64,000 bases of DNA from Dulcicalothrix desertica PCC 7102 (GTDB lineage: Bacteria; Cyanobacteriota; Cyanobacteriia; Cyanobacteriales; Nostocaceae): contig NZ_RSCL01000018.1 in the NCBI RefSeq assembly GCF_003991905.1, positions 179,017 to 243,016 of the forward strand. The letters run 5' to 3'. A program made the translations under genes and the position numbers. Positions 26,377-36,863 of the stretch are shown here, one piece after another. The stretch's first letter is position 1; each line of letters begins with the position of its first letter. The notes below the pieces were generated by a model, which searched no databases, was not told the origin of the DNA, and saw only the letters and a program-made list of their open reading frames with translations.

Positions 26377-27228
26377 ATGCTTCTATCTGCTTGGCAATGG
26401 TTAATTGTTCCATTTCAATATGAGTTCATGGTGAAAGCGGTATGCGTCAGCGCTTTAGTTGGTGTCGTCTGTGCCGTACTTTCTTGTTATGTTACACTCA
26501 AAGGCTGGTCACTAATGGGAGATGCTATTTCCCACGCTGTTGTTCCAGGGGTAGTTTTATCTTACATGGCAGGAATACCCTTCGCAATCGGCGCCTTTAT
26601 ATTTGGATATGGGACAACTGTAACAATAGGTTTCGTTAAAGAAAAAACCCGTGTTAAAGAAGATGCTGTTATTGGCGTGATTTTTACTGGTTTTTTCGCA
26701 TTTGGTTTAGTATTAATTTCTAAGGCACGTAGTAATATTGATTTATTTCACATCTTATTTGGAAACGTGCTTGGTATTTCTAACGAAGATATAATTCAAA
26801 CTGTAATAGTCAGCGTAATTACACTTATTGCCGTATACATCTTCCGTAAAGACTTATTACTATTCTGCTTCGACCCAAACCACGCACGTTCTATAGGCAT
26901 AAATACACAATTCCTCTACTACATGTTTCTCTCACTGATGTCATTAACAGTAGTAGCAGCATTACAAGCTGTTGGTATTATTTTAGTAGTTTCTATGTTA
27001 GTAACACCAGGCGCCATTGCTTATTTAATGAGCGACCGATTTAATTATATGATTGGCGCCGCAGTTTCAGCAAGCGTAATATCGTGCGTTGCTGGTACAT
27101 ACATTAGCTATTATTTAGATGGCGCCACAGGTGGTTGTATCGTCGTCTTACTAACAATACTCTTTTTCATTGCCATGATATTCGCACCAAGACACGGATT
27201 GCTAGCTCAACACAAATCAGTACATTAA
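26377..27228 (+). CDS. mntB: Manganese ABC transporter permease
   Basis: The 283-residue protein is a multi-pass ABC-3 family permease with about eight membrane segments. DAISHAVVPGVVLSY and DPNHARSIGI are family landmarks. It forms the channel of the MntCAB importer. A diverged AAACC palindromic repeat follows the stop. Confidence 0.9.
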   Translation: MLLSAWQWLIVPFQYEFMVKAVCVSALVGVVCAVLSCYVTLKGWSLMGDAISHAVVPGVVLSYMAGIPFAIGAFIFGYGTTVTIGFVKEKTRVKEDAVIGVIFTGFFAFGLVLISKARSNIDLFHILFGNVLGISNEDIIQTVIVSVITLIAVYIFRKDLLLFCFDPNHARSIGINTQFLYYMFLSLMSLTVVAALQAVGIILVVSMLVTPGAIAYLMSDRFNYMIGAAVSASVISCVAGTYISYYLDGATGGCIVVLLTILFFIAMIFAPRHGLLAQHKSVH

Positions 27229-27297
27229 AGAAACCTGGTTTCTATGCAAAAGTACAATTGTATTACAAAATATCAATAAAGAAATCAGGTTTCTAGA
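27229..27297. repeat. AAACCTGGTTTCT repeat pair
   Basis: AAGAAACCTGGTTTCT and AAGAAATCAGGTTTCT flank about 35 bp. The copy sits between convergent mntB and the GGDEF gene and overlaps the latter's stop. Confidence 0.7.
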
Positions 27298-29032
27298 TAT
27301 TCTTTTCAACTCCTTGTATCCAAGTGTCTAACGTTGAAGGCGCCACAGCAACCAAATTTCGTCCACTATGTTTGGCTTGATACAGTGCAGCATCCGCTCG
27401 TTTGAGGAAATTGCTCACATTTTCTGTTGTTTGAAATTGAGCTACACCAAGACTGATTGTAATATTTTTTACTATCTTAAAACTAGCTCTGGCAATTTTT
27501 AATCGTAGTCTCTCAGCCAAATCTGTGGCTTCTTTAACTGAAGTGAAAGGAGTAAGAATAACAAACTCCTCACCACCCCAACGTGTTAATACATCCGAAG
27601 TACGAATGTTTTCTTTTAAAATATGAGTCAGTTGAACTAGTACAGCGTCTCCAACCTGATGCCCGTATCTATCATTGATACTTTTAAAGTAATCAATATC
27701 TAATATTAGAACCGATAATGGTTGATTATGGCGTGAAGCACGACTCATTTCGGCTGATATTACTTGTTCAAAGTGGCGCCTGTTCCAAGCACCTGTTAGT
27801 TTATCAGTTAAAGCCAAAACTTCTAATTCGTTTAATGCCCTTTTTAATTTTTTATTTGTTTGCTCTGCGATTATACGTGCTTTGTCTAATTTCTTAAATA
27901 TTTTATCTATAGTCCGTATGCTTACCAACAGCAACCCTGTAAATCCAATTAGAACTCCACAAATTACAGGTAAATACTTAATTAATATATTCTTAGCGAG
28001 AGTGTTTACTGGTGTAACGTTAGCAATACCCCATGTTACATTCTGTAATTTATAATACGTCAAAACATATCCATCAATCGTAACTTGGCTATTTCTAGCA
28101 TTTTTTAATAACTTGAGCAGTGTTGTTCGAACAACAGGGTTTTTGACAAGCTGTTCTAAACTTATTGCTGATGTAGTTTTCATAGTATGACGACTTAATA
28201 CTTTCCCGTCAACAGTTAAGAGTAAGGAATGTTCACCACCAAGTTGTTCGACGAAACGGTTTAACGCTTCTAGTTTAAAATCGATACCGATATTACCAAG
28301 ATGCTTATCTCCGTGATAAATGGGACTGGTCGCTGTCACGATTAATTCTTGGTCAAATATATCTTTATAAGGATGAGTTAAATAAGTTTCGTGCGTAGGA
28401 TTATTTTTTTGCATCCCACCTGTAATAATCTCTTGATTTCTAGCATTTTTGAATATTTTTATCTTTTCATCATCAGTAACTTGCGATGTCGCTGGATAAG
28501 TCATTGTAAGTGCAGCAAACGAAGTATAACGTATGCGTCCTTCGATTGGTAATTGCTCATAAATCGGACGCAGGAGCGGAGTCAGTGACAGACTCATCTC
28601 TACCTCGTGTCCTAAATTTGTATTTTTTGTTCGTGTAAAAACAGGACTGACGGCGCCTATATTAGAATCTTTGAGTACAATTAAGTTAAGATTATGATTA
28701 TTGTCTAATCGTTTTGTGTAGTTATAGGTAGTTAGCTCAGTTTGAACATCGGGTGTTGACTTTAAAAAATATTCAGCTTGAGAGCGCAGAAGATTAACAT
28801 TGCTGAACGTAGTCTCCAGAAATTTATCTATTTTTAGCCCTTTTGTGTAAACTTCTTGTTGTTGCTGTACTATTTGCTGCTCATATGACTGAAAAATTCC
28901 CCAACTCAATAGCACAGTAAAGGCTAGAACCATTATTCCATATGAACACCGGACAACAAATCCTGGGTACCGACGAGCGATTATAGTCAGTTGATTAACG
29001 CTCTTAGCCTTTTTCATGAAGTTTCGCGCCAT
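27293..29032 (-). CDS. Membrane-bound diguanylate cyclase with extracytoplasmic sensor
   Basis: The 579-residue protein has membrane segments near 29-47 and 350-372, enclosing a dCACHE-like sensor domain (about 50-345). The C-terminal GGDEF domain has RWGGEEF, and RTSD five residues before it is the inhibitory I-site. GGEEF proteins are active cyclases that make cyclic di-GMP. A coiled linker (KKLDKARIIAEQTNKKLKR) joins sensor and cyclase. No EAL domain is present. The ligand is unknown. Confidence 0.88.
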   Translation of the reverse strand: MARNFMKKAKSVNQLTIIARRYPGFVVRCSYGIMVLAFTVLLSWGIFQSYEQQIVQQQQEVYTKGLKIDKFLETTFSNVNLLRSQAEYFLKSTPDVQTELTTYNYTKRLDNNHNLNLIVLKDSNIGAVSPVFTRTKNTNLGHEVEMSLSLTPLLRPIYEQLPIEGRIRYTSFAALTMTYPATSQVTDDEKIKIFKNARNQEIITGGMQKNNPTHETYLTHPYKDIFDQELIVTATSPIYHGDKHLGNIGIDFKLEALNRFVEQLGGEHSLLLTVDGKVLSRHTMKTTSAISLEQLVKNPVVRTTLLKLLKNARNSQVTIDGYVLTYYKLQNVTWGIANVTPVNTLAKNILIKYLPVICGVLIGFTGLLLVSIRTIDKIFKKLDKARIIAEQTNKKLKRALNELEVLALTDKLTGAWNRRHFEQVISAEMSRASRHNQPLSVLILDIDYFKSINDRYGHQVGDAVLVQLTHILKENIRTSDVLTRWGGEEFVILTPFTSVKEATDLAERLRLKIARASFKIVKNITISLGVAQFQTTENVSNFLKRADAALYQAKHSGRNLVAVAPSTLDTWIQGVEKNI

Positions 29033-29464
29033 TAACTCATTCTTTCGATAACTGAAAGATGTGAAGTGTATAATATGCGACGATTGTCAACTTACCTGTT
29101 AGTTTTATATTAACTTTATAATTATAAGTAAATGTAACTATTCAGAGGCGCCTATGTCTTAAAACTTCTTCATGTTTGATTACTAAAAATTGTATATGTT
29201 CGGGACATAAATCTGATATAGTTGAGTAACAGCACCTCAACCGTCGTTCTAACTTAATTTAAGTAGTTCTAACTTGTACAAATTAGAGAAACTATAACAT
29301 TTTATACAAGTAAGAATGACATTTTAGGGAATTTGTGTAATTAATGAAAGAAGCGATAATAGCTAGTAAATGGGGAATCAAAAGTAGTGTATATCTCAAA
29401 GCAAAGTTAGATTAATTGAAATTTAGCTTTATATTGGCTTATAAAGCACAAGGAGATGTTACAA
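29033..29464. other. Gene-free spacer between GGDEF and DUF4327 genes
   Basis: About 430 A+T-rich bases with one GGCGCC site (29148). No gene or convincing hairpin was seen. The promoters of both divergent genes must lie here. AAGGAG at 29450-29455 is the ribosome-binding site of the plus-strand gene. Confidence 0.5.
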
Positions 29465-29686
29465 ATGGATACATTTGTGAGTTATGACCTAGAAATTTTC
29501 AAAGAGGAAGCTCGTCAGTTGGTTAAGAAAGGTGATATAAGGCGTAACGAGCCGATTTATAATTTGTGTAGGTTTATGCCTACTTGTGACTGGAATTGCT
29601 TAGAAATGGAGTTAGAAAGGAATGACTTTTTATTGCGTGATAAAGTCATTGACCTTTTAAGCAACGAAAAATGGGATGAAGATTGA
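29465..29686 (+). CDS. DUF4327 family protein
   Basis: The 73-residue protein starts MDTFVSYDLEIF and includes EARQLVKKG, EPIYNLC and ELERNDFLLRDKVIDLL, the hallmark of the cyanobacterial DUF4327 family. The upstream ATG at 29456 directly abuts the AAGGAG Shine-Dalgarno sequence, so ATG 29465, nine bases downstream, is the likely start. Function is unknown; the family is acidic and soluble. Confidence 0.82.
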   Translation: MDTFVSYDLEIFKEEARQLVKKGDIRRNEPIYNLCRFMPTCDWNCLEMELERNDFLLRDKVIDLLSNEKWDED

Positions 29687-29718
29687 TATGACGTAGAGAC
29701 GCATATACAAAGGCGCCT

Positions 29719-31590
29719 CTACAATAAATGAGCATGGAAAAAAAATCTAGCGCTTTGATAGAATATAAAGCTAGTAACCCATGCTAAAGTGACTGACCAA
29801 GCAATTGACATCCATGTAAACTTAGTACTTTTAGATTCGGCTTTAATCGCTGCTACTGTAGAAAGGCACGGAACATATAGTAGAGTGAATAACATAAAGC
29901 TATATGCTTGTACCCAGTTGATTTGTTGAGCAATAACTGTTCCTAAACTGTCTTCAGTAGTTGCGTATATTACAGCTAAACCACCTAAGACTATTTCTTT
30001 GGCAATAAAACCAAATATTAATGCGACTGCGAGTTGTGGATTGATTCCTAGAGGAGCTAATATTGGCTGTGTAATTTGCCCTATTATCCCAGAAAGAGTT
30101 TGGGTGCTGGCTGGTGGTACATTTGTAGGGAAGTTATTACAAAACCAAATTGCTATAACTCCAAAAACAATAAATCGTCGCGACCAGAATAAAAAGTGCA
30201 TTGCCTCACGCCAAGCACGTAATATCATTTGTTTAAAGGTTGGCAAACGGTAGGGTGGTAGTTCTAACACTAACGGTTCTGTATTCGGAAATTGAGCTTT
30301 AAATACTGCTGCTGTAAAAATTGCGGCTAAGAAGCTGAATAAGTATAAACTGAATAAAACGACAGGCGCCTGTCTTTGAGTAAACAGTGCAGTAGTCATA
30401 AAAACAAATACATTCAAACGCGCAGAACACAAAGAAAAAGGAATTACCAGCATCGACAGCATTCGCAAAGCGGGAGAACGCATGACTCGTAACCCCATAA
30501 TTGCAGGAACGTTACACCCAAACCCCATCAACGACATTACAAAAGAGCGACCATCTAAACCCAACCGTTCCATAAACGCATCCATTAGGAACGCGGAACG
30601 AGAAAGATAACCACTATCTTCAATAACTGCCATGCAAATAAAGAATAAGAATATAACGGGTATAAATGCTGCGACTGTTCCTATACCTTGATAAAGACCA
30701 TCAATCAAAAAGTCATGGAAAAATTTGCCCCACGTACCCAAATCAATTAAGAAAGCAAGTAGCGGTTCAATTGCTGTATCCTTGACCCAAGCCAACAGTT
30801 CAGCTAATTTATTCTGCATGGGTATACCCAAAGCATAAATAAACTGAAACATTAAGTACATGGCGCCGAAGAATATAGGCAGCCCCAACACTGGATGCAG
30901 TAAAATACTATCCAAGCGAGTTGTTAAGTTTTCTTTGACATCCTCAACATTACTAACTGCATTTTGTAATAACTTCTCCATTTCAGTAGCTATTTCAGCT
31001 TCTTTGGGTAGTTTTGCTTCAATATCCCCAATTATTACTGATTGATATTGTTTTGCTAATTCATCACGAATTGTTTTGTACGCTTGCCCATAATTTTGTC
31101 CAAACTTTGCGCTGAAAGGAACAACGGGCATTTTTAGATATTCAGATATTTTCTCATGGTCTACTTCTACACCAAAAGCAGGCGCCTCATCTGCCATATT
31201 CAACAATAACACTGCTGGCACGCCTAAGCTTTGAATTTGTAGAGCTAGACTAATTTGTCTGTCGAGTTGAACAGAATTAAGAATAATAACTATTAAATGA
31301 ATAGGTGTAGAGGTTAAAAAAGTTCTTACTACCTCTTCGTCTTCTGAAAAGCCACGTAAATCATATATACCAGGCAAATCAACAACTTGGGTTTCTTGAC
31401 CTCCCATCTTAATAGTTGCCGTCATCAAGTCAACCGTAATACCGGGCCAGTTCCCTACACTCGCGTTGGCGCCTGTAAGTCGGTTAAAAAAGGTAGACTT
31501 ACCAGTATTGGGCATTCCCAACACAGCTATTTGCTTGACACCTTCAATCACTTGATTGTCGGAGGGGCTACAGGTGTTACAATGAGTCAT
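29719..31590 (-). CDS. feoB: Ferrous iron transporter FeoB
   Basis: The 623-residue protein has an N-terminal G domain (G1 GMPNTGKST at 25-33; DLPGIYDL; LLNMAD) and a helical spacer, followed by Gate-type membrane segments with many small residues. It imports Fe2+ across the inner membrane. The stop of feoA overlaps its ATG (TAATG), so the two are translationally coupled. It is shorter than E. coli FeoB (773) but normal for cyanobacteria. The plus-strand DUF4327 gene ends close to its stop. Confidence 0.93.
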   Translation of the reverse strand: MTHCNTCSPSDNQVIEGVKQIAVLGMPNTGKSTFFNRLTGANASVGNWPGITVDLMTATIKMGGQETQVVDLPGIYDLRGFSEDEEVVRTFLTSTPIHLIVIILNSVQLDRQISLALQIQSLGVPAVLLLNMADEAPAFGVEVDHEKISEYLKMPVVPFSAKFGQNYGQAYKTIRDELAKQYQSVIIGDIEAKLPKEAEIATEMEKLLQNAVSNVEDVKENLTTRLDSILLHPVLGLPIFFGAMYLMFQFIYALGIPMQNKLAELLAWVKDTAIEPLLAFLIDLGTWGKFFHDFLIDGLYQGIGTVAAFIPVIFLFFICMAVIEDSGYLSRSAFLMDAFMERLGLDGRSFVMSLMGFGCNVPAIMGLRVMRSPALRMLSMLVIPFSLCSARLNVFVFMTTALFTQRQAPVVLFSLYLFSFLAAIFTAAVFKAQFPNTEPLVLELPPYRLPTFKQMILRAWREAMHFLFWSRRFIVFGVIAIWFCNNFPTNVPPASTQTLSGIIGQITQPILAPLGINPQLAVALIFGFIAKEIVLGGLAVIYATTEDSLGTVIAQQINWVQAYSFMLFTLLYVPCLSTVAAIKAESKSTKFTWMSIAWSVTLAWVTSFIFYQSARFFFHAHLL

Positions 31591-31835
31591 TATGGCGCCT
31601 CTGATATATTAATTAATTGAATTGATTTTGCATCACGACGACGCAACATAACTTCGGTTGTCCCGACACGAACGTGAACTGGACCATTAAAAGGCGCCGC
31701 ACGCAGCATTGTTATTTGCCGACCTGCACGAAACCCAAGTGCGAATAACCGCTGTTCCAAAGCAGCTTCTGCCAAAACTCCCGCAATCACAGCAGTCTCA
31801 AAGGGTTTCAACGAGGTAAGCTCAATTTTTGACAT
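31590..31835 (-). CDS. feoA: Ferrous iron transport protein FeoA
   Basis: The 81-residue protein is a small SH3-like FeoA (LGFRAGRQITMLRAAPFNGPV), needed for FeoB activity in several bacteria. TAATG overlaps its stop with the feoB start. Two GGCGCC sites lie in its short sequence. Confidence 0.9.
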   Translation of the reverse strand: MSKIELTSLKPFETAVIAGVLAEAALEQRLFALGFRAGRQITMLRAAPFNGPVHVRVGTTEVMLRRRDAKSIQLINISEAP

Positions 31836-31862
31836 CTAAGTATATGTAAGTATATATAAAAT

Positions 31863-32132
31863 GTTTTTCCTGCTCCACAGAACGATTATAAAAAATTTCC
31901 GAACCAACAATATTCTGCTCGTTATTATAACTTACATGATTATGAATGGAAACTATGCATAGACGAATATCTATACTTTGAAAAAATAGATGAGCTAACG
32001 CCAATAGATATAGAGTATCTTCAGAAGCAAGCCTATGATATTTATAAAAAATCCAACGGTGAAACTGTGTATGCCGTATATTTGGGAGAAGCTTGGCTTG
32101 GCTCTGAACATCAAAGTAAAGCTCTGGTATAA
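31863..32132 (+). pseudogene. Start-less open frame, C-terminal gene remnant
   Basis: From 31863 to the TAA at 32130-32132 one plus-strand frame is open for 89 codons without a start codon in its first part. It has protein-like composition: NQQYSARYYNLHDYEWK, DELTPIDIEYL and VYAVYLGEAWLG. I do not recognise it. It looks like the tail of a lost gene between feoA and the glycosyltransferase. There are no GGCGCC sites in it. Confidence 0.4.
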
Positions 32133-32258
32133 AGAATTACTAAAGCAAAAGTGGATCATCTACTAAAAAAATAAGCCAGAGCGCTTATTTTTTCGCTATG
32201 CCCATTTTACACACAAATGAGTACTAATGCTCTAACGGATAATAAATTTTGATTTTTT

Positions 32259-33047
32259 TCATTTATATTGTTTGACTTGCGACCAAGGGTTATGATACAC
32301 GCTAAATTTTTGTTTCAAAACTAGCCAGAAGAATGGTAAATCATCAACTAAGTATCTTTTCCAGAGACGATGAGGTTCGCTTATAAGTCTGTAAAGCCAT
32401 TCTAAACCAATTTTACTCATCCATCTAGGAGAACGTTTGACATTACCTGTCTCAAAATTAATTGTCGCGCCAATTGCTAAAAAAATCTTGACATTAGTTA
32501 GTTGATGTTTATTCTTATGAATCCATAATTCTTGTTTTGGCGCTCCAACACCAATAGCTAGGACGGTTGCGCTGGAATGATTAATGAGTTCGATAATTTT
32601 TTGACACTCTTGCTCATCATTTTCAAAACCAAAGGGAGGTGAGTAAGTATCAATAATAATATTTCTACCTGCCTTTGAATTAATTTTTTCTTTAGCTTGG
32701 TTTGCGGTTTCTTGAAAACCACCTAACAAAAATATTTTGATTGCGTGATTATTTCTATAATACATGTAAAAAGCCGGAAATAAATCGGAACCAGAGATTT
32801 TTTCTTGAATGGGTGTACCTAAAAATCTAGAGATATACATCAAAATTTGACTATCGCAAACTATGTAGTCAGCTTCTTGATAAACACTGTAAAATTCCTG
32901 ATTTTCCTGTAATTTAACTAAATGGTCTACATTCGGAGTAAAGACAACACCACCAAATTTAAGTTTTTCTAATAACTCCAACATTGTAATGTTATCAATA
33001 CTTATATTTAATAAATTAACTTGATTAGTCATTAGTTTATGCGTCAT
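32259..33047 (-). CDS. WecG/TagA/CpsF family glycosyltransferase
   Basis: The protein (262 residues from ATG 33047) resembles GT26 enzymes that add ManNAc- or related sugars to lipid-linked precursors. Hallmarks are VFTPNVDHLVKLQ, VCDSQILMYISRFLG, DLFPAF, FLLGGFQETAN, IGVGAPKQELW and GATINFETG. It is likely membrane-associated and acts in surface polysaccharide synthesis. Alternative starts are GTG 33059 and ATG 33032. It is alone. The region 31.7-33.5 kb has few GGCGCC sites, which may mean recent acquisition. Confidence 0.82.
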   Translation of the reverse strand: MTHKLMTNQVNLLNISIDNITMLELLEKLKFGGVVFTPNVDHLVKLQENQEFYSVYQEADYIVCDSQILMYISRFLGTPIQEKISGSDLFPAFYMYYRNNHAIKIFLLGGFQETANQAKEKINSKAGRNIIIDTYSPPFGFENDEQECQKIIELINHSSATVLAIGVGAPKQELWIHKNKHQLTNVKIFLAIGATINFETGNVKRSPRWMSKIGLEWLYRLISEPHRLWKRYLVDDLPFFWLVLKQKFSVYHNPWSQVKQYK

Positions 33048-33059
33048 ACAAACAAGCAC

Positions 33060-34048
33060 AAGGAGAGCAAATTATTTACACGCATAGACGCTTTATCTCT
33101 ATGCATAAGGACATCAAAACGATTTTTACCAAAACCGCACATTTACAAAGCATTTCTCTACACCAACACACTGACGTTGCGAACGGTGCAGAATCCCAGT
33201 TATAGGGAATATATATGTATTTGTAAATTAAATCTGTCTCTAGCCTAATGTAGTGGGGAACTTCCTAGCGTGGCATGTTTCGCGCCATCTTCAAGCTAGG
33301 TTAAATAAATTAAGTTTGTTGATTTTTAATCTTTGTAGATGCAATTATTCCGTTTAAGTTATGGGGTGGATATGATACCCTACAATTTACACGGTGCTAA
33401 CTATGAATTAATATTAGCTAAAAAGTATCTTACAGTAATAACGAGTATAATTTCGTTAGCACCCAGTACTTCATTATATCTTTACATTGAAGTATTTAAT
33501 CAGGCGCCCATGTTCAGATACTGTTACGTACATGCTGCCAAGGCTAGCCTTTTGAAGTCAAGAAAAACTAGAATATACCCCAACTTTACTTGAATTTAGT
33601 TTAACCTCCGTAATTTAGTGATATTTATAGCTACCAGTATTATTACATAAATTTGGTAAAAATAAAGTACGATTTTGTACAACCTTAGCAATTAATTTTC
33701 AAATGAAGTTGATTGCTACACTGGTGGCTGTTTCTAAGTTCCGAATAAGTTTTTAAAACCTTAACATACTAAATAAACTAAATAAACTAAATAAACTAAA
33801 TAAACTTAAAAAAAGATTCCCAGCTTTTGAAACAAATGATTGTTGTAAAAGCTATCGGGAATCGAAGAAACTTATTTAATATTTATAGGACTTATATCAT
33901 GTCTGGGGGCATAACCATAATAAAATCTCTGTAGAGACGCGAGGAACATCGCGTCTCTACGTGATGCGGTAATTATGGGTAATCAGCCGGACATGATACT
34001 ACGCCAAGAAACCGAGTTTCTAAGATTTTTGTGTAAGTCCTGATTTAA
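33060..34048. other. Long spacer with tandem and inverted repeats
   Basis: No convincing gene was found. A plus-strand frame at 33339-33593 could code for 84 residues but has no recognised features. A 9-mer tandem (AAATAAACT) occurs four times at 33771-33806. GATTCCCAGCTTTT...AAAAGCTATCGGGAATC at 33815-33863 is a hairpin. At 33896-33997 a nested inverted repeat has outer arms ATCATGTC and GACATGAT and an inner perfect 12-bp stem GTAGAGACGCGA/TCGCGTCTCTAC (33931-33960). An AAACCGAGTTTCT sequence is at 34009-34021. Confidence 0.6.
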
Positions 34049-35776
34049 TTAATATTTTCGTTCTTGAGGTTGGAACATTGTAATGCTTACAGGGCAGTAT
34101 TGAATGTCAATTCCTGCGCGTGAGTAATAAGCGAAGGTGTGTTGTAAGAATTTATTGTCATCGCGTTGCGGGAAGTCTTCGCGGAAATGGGCGCCACGAC
34201 TTTCTTTACGACGGTTTGCTGAGGTCATGATAATTTGTCCAACTATCATTAAGCTACGTAGTTCCAATGCTTCTACCAGTTCAGTGTTCCAGTCTTTGCC
34301 TTTGTCGTCTAAATAAATTTGTGAGTATTTGTTTTGAAATTCTTGTAGTTGTTGTAGACCTTGCTGCATGAGTTCTTCGGTGCGAAATACACCGCAGTAC
34401 TCGGTCATACAGTCTTGGAATGCTTCGCGTACTCGGTTAATTCGATATTCTCCTGGTTGGTCGAGTAATGATTGAATTTGCTGTTTTGCTTCTTTTATAT
34501 AACGTTGTTCGTCTATACTAGGCAATTTCCGATTTTGGACATACTGTGCAATACTCGCGCCCGCACGTTTACCATATACAACACATTCTAATAAGGAGTT
34601 GCTACCCAAACGATTGGCGCCGTGTACCGATACACACGAAGTTTCACCTGCTGAGAAAAACCCTTCTACAATAGAGTCGGCGCCGCTACGAACTTGACAG
34701 TCGGTATTAACAGGAATGCCACCCATACAATAATGAATAGTTGGGCGAACTGGCATTGGTTGCGTTACTGCGTCAACTCCCACTAAACGATGTGCTTCTT
34801 CCCAACAAAAAGGAACGCGACTCATGATTTTTTCTTTACCCATGTGGCGCAAGTCCAGATATACATATGCTCCTCCTGCACTACCATCAGGTTTAACACC
34901 CCGACCTGCACGAATTTCATAAGCTATTGCGCGTGAAGTTATATCGCGTGGCGCCAGTTCCATACGACTCGGAGCGTATCTTTCCATGAACCGCTCACCT
35001 TCACTATTAATTAAATAGGCGCCTTCTCCTCGCACCGCTTCAGAAATTAATACACCAACAGGATATAATCCAGTGGGGTGAAACTGTACAAACTCCATAT
35101 CTTCTAACGGTAAACCAGCTAATGCCGTCATCGCTAACCCATCACCAGCCGATGCATAATCGTTAGAAGTAGTGTTATAAACGCGACCATAACCACCAGT
35201 GGCAAACATCACAGCTTTTGCCCGCACCACCTCAATATGCCCGTCTTCTATACGGAACATTACAACACCTTTCGCCTGACCTTTTTCTAATATCAGGCGC
35301 ATTACATACCATTCTTGGTAAACGTTAACACCATGCTTACGCAGATTATTAACTAATTCGTGCAAAATTGCGTGTCCTGTTTTATCGGCAGCGTAACAAG
35401 TTCTATTGTGTGAATGTCCACCAAAAGCGCGCTGTGCAATTCTTCCATCTTCAAGACGCGAGAATAACACACCCATATGTTCTAAATCTATTACAACCTG
35501 TGGCGCCTCGCGGGTGAGTATTTCTACAGCATTTTGATCAGCTAAATAATCAGAACCTTTAACGGTATCAAAAGCGTGTGCTTCCCAAGTGTCTTGTGAA
35601 TCTACATTTTTTAAAGAAGCTGCCATTCCCCCTTGTGCAGCAACGGAGTGTGAACGAATAGGATGAGTTTTTGCGACAACGGCAACATTTAAACTGGGGT
35701 CTTTACGGGCAATTTCAACTGCCGCACGACATCCAGCTAGTCCACCACCCACTATAATTACATCATGTTCTAGCAT
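34049..35776 (-). CDS. sdhA: Succinate dehydrogenase/fumarate reductase flavoprotein subunit
   Basis: The 575-residue protein is the FAD subunit that oxidises succinate to fumarate, linking the TCA branch to the respiratory chain in thylakoid and plasma membranes. FAD motif [12 protein letters not shown] is at residues 11-22, flavinylation region HSVAAQGG, substrate region [10 protein letters not shown], and [21 protein letters not shown], and REDFPQR near the end. The ATG at 35776 starts the protein; a TTG at 35794 is less likely. No sdhB or sdhC is adjacent, as usual in cyanobacteria. Confidence 0.92.
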   Translation of the reverse strand: MLEHDVIIVGGGLAGCRAAVEIARKDPSLNVAVVAKTHPIRSHSVAAQGGMAASLKNVDSQDTWEAHAFDTVKGSDYLADQNAVEILTREAPQVVIDLEHMGVLFSRLEDGRIAQRAFGGHSHNRTCYAADKTGHAILHELVNNLRKHGVNVYQEWYVMRLILEKGQAKGVVMFRIEDGHIEVVRAKAVMFATGGYGRVYNTTSNDYASAGDGLAMTALAGLPLEDMEFVQFHPTGLYPVGVLISEAVRGEGAYLINSEGERFMERYAPSRMELAPRDITSRAIAYEIRAGRGVKPDGSAGGAYVYLDLRHMGKEKIMSRVPFCWEEAHRLVGVDAVTQPMPVRPTIHYCMGGIPVNTDCQVRSGADSIVEGFFSAGETSCVSVHGANRLGSNSLLECVVYGKRAGASIAQYVQNRKLPSIDEQRYIKEAKQQIQSLLDQPGEYRINRVREAFQDCMTEYCGVFRTEELMQQGLQQLQEFQNKYSQIYLDDKGKDWNTELVEALELRSLMIVGQIIMTSANRRKESRGAHFREDFPQRDDNKFLQHTFAYYSRAGIDIQYCPVSITMFQPQERKY

Positions 35777-35854
35777 AAGTAATCTGGCATACAAATCTCT
35801 ATTGTACGAGGGGGAAAGGGAAAAGAGGAAAACCTTTTCCCCTAATAAATAGAA

Positions 35855-36166
35855 TTAATTTGTTAGTTGCACTGGTTGTTGCTGAGAAATGTTACCAGGT
35901 ATTGGTTCCATTTTGCCACCAGCTTCCATCGGTGCCACTTCGATATGGTTCAATAAGGTAGTGACAAAAGCGAATAGTAAGAACGGTAACGATAACAGTA
36001 CAATAAGTCCGACTGTTGCTAGCGCGTAAATAGGTCGTCTGGCACCCATCAATGCTAATGCAGCAGCTAAACTAATTGTAATGGTGATTAGCCAAACAAT
36101 GATTTGACCGTAGATATCACCAAAAGTTAATGTACAGACAAATCGATATTTTTGAATATTACTCAT
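35855..36166 (-). CDS. Small membrane protein of unknown function
   Basis: The 103-residue protein has membrane segments near residues 20-40 and 45-70 and a Pro/Gln-rich tail. Its stop is 78 bases upstream of the sdhA start on the same strand, so the two may be co-transcribed. No family recognised. Confidence 0.6.
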   Translation of the reverse strand: MSNIQKYRFVCTLTFGDIYGQIIVWLITITISLAAALALMGARRPIYALATVGLIVLLSLPFLLFAFVTTLLNHIEVAPMEAGGKMEPIPGNISQQQPVQLTN

Positions 36167-36261
36167 AAGTTTCCCTTGAGTTTGCCTTAATTTCTACCTT
36201 AAAGCCATGTTATTAAATTTGACGATTTCTAAATATTTCTGAAAACTTTCGTAATATCCCT

Positions 36262-36588
36262 TCATAAAGATTTGGAATCGAGGTGCTTGAGTCGGGATTT
36301 TAAATCATAGTCCTCGGTACTGACAATTGCCTCTAAATCTCTGATACGCTGTTCGAGTAATTCTACTTGTTGTGGCGCCAAATTATATCCTTTAGATTTT
36401 TTATCCTCAGAACGCCATACTGCTAGTGTACCAACTGTGGCGCCTGTGAGAGCGGCGAGGGGAATTAATGAATTACGTAGAGGTATTGACAGAGGCACAC
36501 TAATTGCTAAAATTCCAAGAGTAAATCCCCAAATACGAGTTGTTGCAGCAAGACGTATATCTTTTGGCTGCTCTGATTTTTTACCCAT
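36262..36588 (-). CDS. Small membrane protein of unknown function
   Basis: The 108-residue protein has two hydrophobic segments (about 15-35 and 40-58) and a C-terminal coiled-coil-like stretch (QQVELLEQRIRDLEAIVS). It resembles short cyanobacterial hypothetical proteins. Same strand as the preceding gene and sdhA. Two GGCGCC sites lie in the gene. Confidence 0.6.
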   Translation of the reverse strand: MGKKSEQPKDIRLAATTRIWGFTLGILAISVPLSIPLRNSLIPLAALTGATVGTLAVWRSEDKKSKGYNLAPQQVELLEQRIRDLEAIVSTEDYDLKSRLKHLDSKSL

Positions 36589-36702
36589 ATACTTATATAG
36601 CTGCTAGATTATTTACATAATAATATTTTCTATATAAATTGACATACATAAGTAAAAAAGCGCTTCACCCTTTAGGCTTAGGTAAAGTTACTCATAAACC
36701 CT

Positions 36703-36769
36703 AGAAACCCGGTTTCTATATAAAATATTTATTTTCATTACAAGATATCAACAAAGAAACCGGGTTTCT
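36703..36769. repeat. AGAAACCCGGTTTCT repeat pair
   Basis: AGAAACCCGGTTTCT, itself a palindrome, and AAGAAACCGGGTTTCT flank about 36 bp of A+T-rich DNA. Same family as 11528-11642 and 27229-27297. Confidence 0.8.
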
Positions 36770-36863
36770 GATTTGTTATTTTTTGATTAATACTCAGTAG
36801 AAGAATGTGAATCACGTGTAAAAATCAATTAATCATGTGGAATAATAATTAAAGGAGACGACA

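Noticed and set aside
31822..32004. 60-residue minus-strand frame
   Set aside because: It overlaps, antisense, the better-supported plus-strand gene remnant at 31863-32132 and the feoA end.
33339..33593. 84-residue plus-strand frame MQLFRLSYG
   Set aside because: No ribosome site, no recognised features, surrounded by repeats; too uncertain to list as a gene.
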